Notes under the pieces: generated by a model | Database searches by the model: none | The model's input: only the letters and a program-made list of their open reading frames with translations | Told to the model about the DNA's origin: nothing | Made by a program: the position numbers and the translations under genes | Part shown: one piece after another, positions 6,820-15,000 of the stretch | Layout of the letters: every line of letters starts with the position of its first letter | Position numbering within the stretch: position 1 is the stretch's first letter | Assembly: GCF_010993705.1 (NCBI RefSeq) | Contig: NZ_WOFO01000001.1 | Location: 1 to 64,000 of the forward strand | DNA: 64,000 nt | From: Cyclobacterium sp. SYSU L10401 | GTDB taxonomy: Bacteria; Bacteroidota; Bacteroidia; Cytophagales; Cyclobacteriaceae | Direction: 5' to 3'

Positions 6820-7086
6820 ATGCTTGAATATATACGAAAAAAGTATGGATGCGCTAGTGGATCCAGTACAGGCTTAATCTTTATGGTTATTTTAGCCTGT
6901 TTTTGCTTTAAAGGCCGGGAAGCCGGAGCTCAAAATTTGTATGAACAGGGAGGGATTGTCCGTGGAGACACAAGTAAAAGGACCCTTAGCCTGGTATTTA
7001 CCGGGCATGAATTTGCCGAAGGTGGCGAATTCATCCGGAAGGAACTGATCTTTCTCATGTTTTTAGATGAGATTCCAAAGGCATAA
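6820..7086 (+). pseudogene. Truncated N-terminus of a secreted hydrolase (polysaccharide deacetylase-like)
   Basis: The 88-codon open frame begins with an N-terminal signal-like segment (LIFMVILACFCFKG...GAQ) followed by GGIVRGDTSKRTLSLVFTGHEFAEGG. From memory, that phrase matches the start of Bacteroidota polysaccharide-deacetylase/glycoside-hydrolase proteins, which continue for hundreds of residues. Here the similarity stops after EFIRKEL and the frame ends 13 codons later. I see no continuation in the other frames before the SDR gene at 7155. I read it as a gene remnant left after a deletion. A genuine small secreted protein is less likely. Confidence 0.45.
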
Positions 7087-7154
7087 TGTTTTGTAATAAC
7101 CTTAAATTTAGGACAGTAAATAAAAATCAGCATAGACCTTAAATTTTCTGAATC

Positions 7155-7919
7155 ATGATATTAAAAAATAAAGTAGCATTGATCACCGGTGGAGCAGGCG
7201 GAATTGGCCTGGCCACAGCAAAGCTCTTTTTAGAAGAGGGAGCCAAAGGGGTAGCCATAGTTGATTTTAGTGAAGAAAACCTGAAAATGGCTGAAGAAAC
7301 CCTGGGATCAGAGAAGGTGCTGTACATACAGGCCGACGTGAGCAAGGCAGAGGAGGTTAAAAACTATACCAACAAAGTAAAAGCCGAGTTGGGTAAGATA
7401 GATGTGTTATTTCTGAATGCAGGGATGGAAGGCGTGGTTAAGCCGATGGAGCATTATCCAGAGGAGACGTTTGATCAGGTGATGGCCGTAAATGTAAAAG
7501 GGGTTTGGCTGGGCATGAAGTATGCCTTTCCCATCATGAAATCGGACGGCGGGGGTTCCGTGGTCATAACTTCATCCGTGGCAGGATTGAGAGGTACGGC
7601 CCAGGTAAGTGCCTATGTGGGCAGCAAGCATGCGACCATCGGTTTGATGCGCGTAGGGGCATTGGAAGGGGCTTCGGATAAAATTCGGGTGAATTCTATA
7701 CATCCCTCACCAGTGGATAACCGAATGATGCGATCCCTGGAAGATGGATTTGCACCGGGTATGGGGGATACGGTAAAGGAAAACTTTACCAAAATGATTC
7801 CTTTGGGCAGGTATGCGGCTAATGAAGATATTGCCGACCTGGCCCTATTTCTGGCCTCAGACAAAAGCAAGTTCATCACCGGTGCTACCTATGTCATTGA
7901 CGGGGGATTTACCGTATGA
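7155..7919 (+). CDS. SDR family NAD(P)-dependent oxidoreductase
   Basis: This 254-residue classical short-chain dehydrogenase has the cofactor motif TGGAGGIG at 11-18, an LNAG in place of NNAG, and the active-site Ser near 140-141 with Y154 and K158 (YVGSK). The C-terminal region ends FITGATYVIDGGFTV, as in FabG-like SDRs. An Asp after the second beta strand (VAIVDFSEEN) suggests a preference for NAD over NADP, which is an inference. The substrate is unknown. The gene is monocistronic and is followed by a hairpin that overlaps the end of the convergent ion-channel gene. Confidence 0.9.
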   Translation: MILKNKVALITGGAGGIGLATAKLFLEEGAKGVAIVDFSEENLKMAEETLGSEKVLYIQADVSKAEEVKNYTNKVKAELGKIDVLFLNAGMEGVVKPMEHYPEETFDQVMAVNVKGVWLGMKYAFPIMKSDGGGSVVITSSVAGLRGTAQVSAYVGSKHATIGLMRVGALEGASDKIRVNSIHPSPVDNRMMRSLEDGFAPGMGDTVKENFTKMIPLGRYAANEDIADLALFLASDKSKFITGATYVIDGGFTV

Positions 7920-7928
7920 TAAAAGGCA

Positions 7929-7957
7929 CCCCTGGGTTTTTAGGAGTCCAGGGGGTT
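7929..7957. terminator. Shared hairpin between convergent SDR and channel genes
   Basis: CCCCTGG (7929-7935) pairs with CCAGGGG (7948-7954), followed by GTTT. The structure spans the stop codon of the minus-strand channel gene (7940-7942). The U-run is short on the plus strand. Confidence 0.5.
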
Positions 7958-8776
7958 TAATTTTGTTCCACATTTGTCACAAAATTCTGCGTCAGGACCA
8001 TGGTTTTGGCGCCCACATCCGGAACAAAAGCTAGTGCTGTTTTTTCTCGGTGTTTTTTGATCAAACCTGGCAGCCGTCATTTCAGAACTGACGATTCCTG
8101 TGGGAATGGCAATGATGGCATAGCCCAGAAGCATGATGAGTGCTGCCACAAATTGACCAAAGCTAGTGGTTGGGGCAATATCCCCGTAACCGACAGTGGT
8201 CAAGGTGACAATGGCCCAGTACATGGAGCGAGGGATGGAGGTGAAACCACTTTCTGGCCCTTCGATGATATACATAACGGAGCCCATGATCAGCACAATG
8301 GTAAGCACGGACCCTACAAAAATTTGAATTTTTGTCTGGCTGTTTTTTAGGGCACTTTTTAAGGCCGAGGCTTCGCGGATATAATGAGGAAGTTTTAAGA
8401 TCCGGAGAATTCGCAAAAAACGTAGGGCCCTGATGACCGTCAGGTATTGGGTTTGAAACAAAAATAAACTGAGATAAGAAGGCAAAATGGCCAATAGATC
8501 TACCAACCCATAAAATCCGAAGATATAACCGGGTTTATCATTACTAAGCCAGATTCTCAAAAAATATTCTAACGTAAATACCAGCGTAAAAAACCATTCG
8601 AGGCCATACAAAATAGTACCATAGTCGGAATGAATTTCTTCCACAGAGTCTAAAACTACCACTGAGACACTCAGCAGAATGAGAATCAACAGCACCAAAT
8701 CAAAGTTTTTAGATGCCCTGTCATCAGATTCATAAACTATATGGGCCAATCTTTTTTTTGTGGGGAGGAATGCCAT
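7940..8776 (-). CDS. Voltage-gated potassium channel-like protein with C-terminal zinc ribbon
   Basis: The 278-residue six-helix ion channel subunit has an S4-type segment IRALRFLRILRILKL and a K+ selectivity filter TLTTVGYGD near residues 191-199 between S5 and S6. After S6 the chain ends in a small zinc ribbon with Cys251, Cys254, Cys266 and Cys269 (CSGC...CDKC). It is inner-membrane and expected to form a tetramer conducting K+. The zinc ribbon suggests metal- or redox-dependent gating or assembly, which is inference. I placed the start at the ATG at 8776 (MAFLPTKKRL), because the further 21 codons begin with TTG. Confidence 0.88.
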   Translation of the reverse strand: MAFLPTKKRLAHIVYESDDRASKNFDLVLLILILLSVSVVVLDSVEEIHSDYGTILYGLEWFFTLVFTLEYFLRIWLSNDKPGYIFGFYGLVDLLAILPSYLSLFLFQTQYLTVIRALRFLRILRILKLPHYIREASALKSALKNSQTKIQIFVGSVLTIVLIMGSVMYIIEGPESGFTSIPRSMYWAIVTLTTVGYGDIAPTTSFGQFVAALIMLLGYAIIAIPTGIVSSEMTAARFDQKTPRKNSTSFCSGCGRQNHGPDAEFCDKCGTKLNPLDS

Positions 8777-8932
8777 CTGAAAATGAAAATTTGAAATATT
8801 TTTATTGCTGCTTTTAAAGTAAGCATACTTTTTGTTCAAAATGAATTGTAAAAAGACATTTAATTTTGTTAATTCTAACGAAAATTAAGTGTCACTTTAT
8901 TAATTAACTAGGTTAATTCATTTTAAATTGCA

Positions 8933-8940
8933 TATATTTG
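8933..8940 (+). promoter_or_regulatory. -7 promoter box TATATTTG ahead of the NRPS gene
   Basis: TATATTTG is an exact match to the Bacteroidota TAnnTTTG -7 element, 124 bp before the NRPS start, within an AT-rich 287-bp gap. A clear -33 TTG is missing at the expected spacing. The leader of about 115 nt holds no obvious hairpin. Confidence 0.4.
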
Positions 8941-9063
8941 TATTTCATATCCAAAAAAATGGATTATAAATATTCATGGTGGTGTGAAATTTATTAAACC
9001 TAATAAACTTTATCCTGGGTTTGTTTCTCCAATAGATGGGAAATTGCCGCAAATAAACTTGCA

Positions 9064-12000
9064 TTGATTTTGTCTGATGTGCTGAAACCAGAATTTATTC
9101 AATCCTCTTCCAAGGATCATTCCACCACCGTAATTGATTTATTTCAGCAGCAAGTGAAATTGAATCCAAGTAGGACGGCCGTGGTTGACGAAGAGCAATT
9201 GATTTCTTTTGAAGAGCTGGATGTTTTGTCCAGCCGGGTAGCTGCATTTTTACAAAAGGCAGTAGCAGGGAAGCAGCAAATTGTTCCTATTTGTATGGAA
9301 CCTACCCACCATTTGGTGGCTACCATTTTGGGGGTATTGAAATCTGGTCTGGCATTCGTTCCCCTTAATCCCGACTGGCCGGAAAAAAGAAAGGTTGACA
9401 TCGTGGAGCAGGTCGGTGCCCAATGGGTACTATCGGTTGATCCGAAGATGGATTTTGGTCAAAAACAACCTCACTTTTCGGTTTTATCCTGGGAACAATT
9501 TTCCTTACCTGCAGGAGGCAATATCCTACAGACTGGTCCCATACCGTCAGCGAACCTGGCCTACGTCATTTATACATCAGGGAGTACCGGTTCGCCGAAA
9601 GGAGTGATGGTTGGGCATTCCCAACTTTTCCAGGCTACACAAAATAGGTTGGCTCATTATGCCTGTAGCCCGGAGTTATTGTTGATACCGGCTCCCAGTT
9701 TTGATGCAGCACTGGCAGCCATATTCTGGCCTTTGTGTGCCGGAGGAAAGCTTGTCATGGCCGCAAAGACGTCCCTGCAGAATGTGGACCAATTACCTGA
9801 TTTACTACGGCACACAGATACCTTATTGTGTGTCCCTTCTTATTATCGGTTTTTATTGGAACAAGGCCTGCTGGATACCCTGAAAATAGAACGGGTGATT
9901 TTGGGAGGAGAAAAACTGACAAAAGACCTTGTTCAGACGCATTTTCACCATTATCCTCAATGCCTGCTTTACAATGAATATGGTCCGACAGAAACTACCA
10001 TTTGGGCTACGGTGGCAGCCATCCGGCCTGAGGATGAGCTGATTTCAATTGGAAAGCCCTTACCTGGCGTAAGTTGTCATGTCCTTGCTGAGGACGGGCA
10101 GGAAGTAGCAGCCGGGAGTGTTGGTGAACTTTTTATTGGGGGCAGGCAAGTGGCATTGGGGTATTGGAAAGACAAAAAGCTCACTGCTCAAAAATTTCTG
10201 CCGGATCCCTTTTCGGCAGCATCAGGAGCGACCCTTTATGGTACCGGAGATTTGGTCCGAAAATTGCCGGATGGAAACTATCTGTTTGAGGGAAGGAAAG
10301 ACCGGCAATTTAAATTTCAGGGTAACCGGGTTGATCCATCAGAAATTGAAAAGGTTTTATTGGAAGCAGGGGAATTAAAAGAAGTCCTGGTAAGTCCCCT
10401 CTTCGAAACTGAGGGGAGGCCGGATCAAATCCTGGCCTTCGTTATTCCAAAAGAGGCCACCCTGGATATGGACTCATTAAAGGCGAACCTGACACATAGG
10501 CTGCCGGCCTACATGCTTCCGTCCAGAATTATACCTATGGAAGCGTTTCCCCTGACAGAAAACGGTAAGGTCGATCAGCTTGCATTGGTGACAGCACTTG
10601 ATCAGCCTGACCCTGCTTCTACCCCGCTGGCTTTTGCGGATCCCATGGAGGAAGCCTTGCACAAAGCCTTCAGCCAGGCTTTGGGACATTCCAATTTTAA
10701 CATGTCCCAGAATTTTTTTGAGCTAGGGGGAAACTCTCTGGCTGCCATGCGGCTTTCCGCTATATTGAAAAGCAAACTGGGACTTGCGGTTGACTTGAAG
10801 GATATTTTTGATTGGCCTACTGTTTCGGGATTATATCAGCATATCCGCAATCAGGAGCTTGATACCAGTAGTGAGCCTGATGATTTTCAACCGGCATCTA
10901 TAGCGGATTTACCCCAGATATCTCCTGGCCAGCAATCCCTTTGGCTAATAGACCATCTGGAAGGTTCCACAGCCTATCACTTGCCGGCTGCCTACCTGCT
11001 TTCCGGAAAAATCAACCCTGAAATTTTGGAGAAAGCCATTCAATTGATTGTTAAGAAGCAACAAGTACTGAGGATGACTTTTCAGGGCATTGATCAGGTT
11101 TCCTTAAAGTCTGAGCAGGATTGGAATTTGAATGTTTTAAATGCGTCTGAAGAAACTTATACAGCAGCGGATTTTTCCAAACTATTTACTCCTTTGGTCA
11201 GCAAGCCTTTTGATCTTGCTGCTGATTTTATGCTTCGCGCCCAGTTAATCAGCTTTAAGGATCAGGTGCATGTGCTTGGCCTGGTTTTTCATCACATTGC
11301 TTTTGATGATTTATCCATGAAGCTTTTTCTTAGGGAACTTTCTGAAAATTACAAATTATTGGAGAAGGGAATGGATCCTGATTCTTCCTCAGTCAGTACG
11401 GAATTTACACGTTACGCTCAGTATCAGCAGGGTTTGTTGGAAAATAGCGCTTTTGATAAAGGCCTTGAATACTGGAAGCAAAAGTTGGCTGGACAGGAAA
11501 AGCTCCGCTTGCCTTATGACTTTCCTTTCAAATCTAGTACCAAACATGAGGCTGGCGTGCATCGCTTTTTTTGGAATAAAGAACTCCTGGAACCACTCAC
11601 TGAACTGGGAAGAGCCCATGGCTCCACCCTCTTTATGACCTTGCTGGCAGCATTTAAAGTGTTGCTCTACCGATATAGCCATCAGACAGATATCTGTGTA
11701 GGCACCACGGTGGTGGATAGAAATTTGCCTGGAACATCAGGAACGATGGGCTATTTTATCAATACCCTGCCGCTGAGGTCTGAATTGGATCCGATAGGCT
11801 CCTTCCAGACTTTTTTACAGTATGTCAGGAATGAGCTGCTCTATGCCTTGCGGCATGCAAATGTGCCCTTCCTAAAGCTTGCATCAGCTATTCCTTCTAC
11901 CCCGGCAAAAGACCATAAACCTTTTTTTGACCTGATGTTTGTCATGCATGAGGGTTCCAATGGTCCCAAAAAACCGGAAATTCCAGGAATAGCAGCACAA

Positions 12001-15000
12001 ATCCTGGAGACAGATCCGGTAAGTTCAAAATTTGCCATTACCCTCACACTGGTGGAGGAAAATGAGGGGTTGAGAGGGCATGTGGAGTTTGACAAAAGCT
12101 TGTTTTTGGAGGAGACCATTCATAGGATGACAAGCCATTTCCAAAAATTGCTCCTTGAACTCCCCAAAATGCCTCAAAAGCCCGTTAGAGAGATTAATTT
12201 ACTATCGGCAGCCGAAATCGAAAAGTTTTCGGGCAGGGACTCCTACCAGAAAGGAGTTGCCTTTTTGCCCTTTTTGGAGCGTTTTGCGCAACAGGTTCAT
12301 TCCTCCCCATATTCCAGGGCATTGCTCATTGAAACGGAAGAGATTACTTTCGAAAGCCTCAATCACAGGGCCCTGCAAATCGCCTGCCTGTTAAAAGAGA
12401 ATGGCATTGAGCAGGGAGCACTGGTAGCCTTATTGGTGGGAAGAGGAATGGATATGGTTGCTGGCATGATGGGAATCTGGAGAGCCGGGGCAGCTTATGT
12501 GCCGGTGGATCCAAAATATCCTCAGGAAAGGATCAATTATATTTTAGGCGATTGCGGTGCTAAATTTTTATTGACAGACAAGGCCTCTGAAAGCAAGTGT
12601 CCGGAGCGTGGGAATCATTTGATTATCAATCTGGATAATGAGGGTAAGTCAGGTGAGGTTACTGCCAGTACTTTTCCATCCATAGGGCCGAATCAATTGG
12701 CATATGTGATTTATACCTCTGGAAGTACAGGAAAACCGAAAGGGGTGGGCTTGACGCAAGCCAATCTGGCGGCCTTTCTGGATTGGTGTGGCAAGGAGTT
12801 TCCGTTGGATGACTTTGAGTCAGTGTATGCGGTCACCTCCATGTGTTTTGATTTATCAGTTTTTGAGTTGTTTTTTCCGCTGGCTTATGGGAAGCCTGTC
12901 AGGATACTTCCAGACGGGTTGCACATTCCGGAATATTTGGGAGGGGATAAAAATGTATTGATAAATACCGTTCCCAGTGTAGTTCAAAAACTGGTCGAAG
13001 CCAGGCTGGACTTTGGACCTGTGAGCTTACTGAACATGGCAGGAGAGCCGGTCCCAGCAGGGCTGATGGAGAAACTGGACCGTAAAGGTCTGGTGGTGAG
13101 AAATCTTTATGGTCCTACAGAAGATACCACCTATTCTACTTGCCAGGTGCTGCAAGCTGGTGAGCCTGTTTCGATTGGCAAACCCATTGCCGGATCTTAT
13201 GCCTATATTTTAAATCAGGACCTGATTCCCTGCCCCATTGGGGTACCGGGGGAGATTTATTTGGGCGGACAGGGGCTGGCTAATGGTTACCTTAACCAAC
13301 CAAAGTTTACTGCAGAGAAATTTATTCCTGATCCATTTGCTACAGCGGAAAGCAGTTTGATGTATAAAACCGGGGACCTTGGCCTCTGGACCAGAAAGGG
13401 GAAGATCAATTTTCTTGGTCGGCTGGATAATCAGATCAAACTAAATGGTCACCGGATCGAACTGGATGAAATTTCTTATGTGTTGCAATCCCAAAAGGGC
13501 GTAAAAAATGCGGTCGCAGTGTTACAAACTGCAAATACCGGAGAGCAACAGATAGTTGGTTTTGTGGTGGGCGAGAAAGAGGTGATTGAAAGAGAACTGT
13601 TTGAGGAGCTATCCAGGCAGCTGCCCCAATACATGGTACCTTCCAGCATACATTTTTTGGAAAAGATGCCCCTGACACCTAACGGTAAAATAGATCGCAA
13701 ATCGTTGGAAGAACTGAAACCACTTCCAGGCACCGGGGATCAGCAACAGGCTTTTGAAGCTCCTTCTACTGTGCTGGAAAGCAATTTACTGGATGTCTGG
13801 AGAAAGGTACTCCAATTGGAAGGCATGGGTGTGACGGATGATTTCTTTGATTGTGGCGGAAATTCTTTGTTGGGCATCAGGTTGATTGGCAGGATGAGGG
13901 AATCTTTAGGGCTTGCGGTCAGTGTCAGTGAACTATTTGGACATCCTACTGTGAGACAAATTGCCTCGCTTATGGAGCAAAAAGGGTTGAAGGAAGGGGA
14001 AGCAGAACGAATTCCATCTCAAAAACCAAGGCCCGAATTTATTCCCTTGTCTTTTGGGCAGGAGAGTCTCTGGTTGACGGATAAACTGGAAGGTTCCGTT
14101 CAATATCATATTCCCATTCTTTTAAAAATCAAAGGGGCAGTGAGTTCAGGTTTACTTTCAGATGCCATCCGATCCATCATGGAGCGCCATGAGGTTCTCA
14201 GAACGGTAATTAAAGAGCAGGATGAAGATACCTGGCAGGAAGTCATGCCGGTTTTGGGTTGGAAGTTAACTGTTGATCATCAGGCAGCAAGCCAGGCTAA
14301 ACTGGATTTGGAATTGGCCGAATTCTTAGACAGACCTTTTGATCTTGGAAGCGATTTTATGCTTCGTGCCGGGCAATTTGTAACAGGGGAAAATGAATGC
14401 CTTTTGATGGTGGTGGTCCATCACATTGCTTTCGACGGCTGGTCTATACCCTTATTTATCAAGGAACTTTTTGCCTTATTGAAAGCAGATTTGTCAGGAG
14501 AAAGCTTGCTTTTGCCTCACCTGAAAATTCAATATGCAGATTATGCACTTTGGCAAAGGAAGCGGCTTACAGCAACGGTCTTGGAAAAAAAGCTGGATTA
14601 CTGGAAAAAGCACTTGAAGGGGGTCAAACCGCTAAACCTTCAGGAGTCACCCGGTAATTTATTAAAAAGAAGCAATGAAGGGGAAACTTTTGACCTTCAA
14701 ATTGGCCCGGTTCAAAAGCGTAAAATGCTCGGATTAGGGAAGCAGTTGGGGCTTTCTCCATTCATGATATTGCTGGCTGTTTTTAAATCATTGCTGGAGA
14801 GAATAAGTGGTCAACAGGATATTTGTGTGGGAACGGCTTTAGGTGGCAGGAGACAGGCAGAAGTAGAGCCACTATTGGGGTATTTTGTAAACCCGCTGCC
14901 CATACGGTCTTTTTTAAACCCGGAAAGTACATTGACAGAAATTCTTCTGCAGGTGAAACAAAATACATTGGAGGCCTTTGAACATCAGGATGTTCCATTT

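Noticed and set aside
9064-9130. NRPS as 5'-truncated because no condensation domain precedes A1
   Set aside because: A stop lies in frame at 9004 upstream, the A1 core motifs are complete, and loading modules normally start with an A domain.
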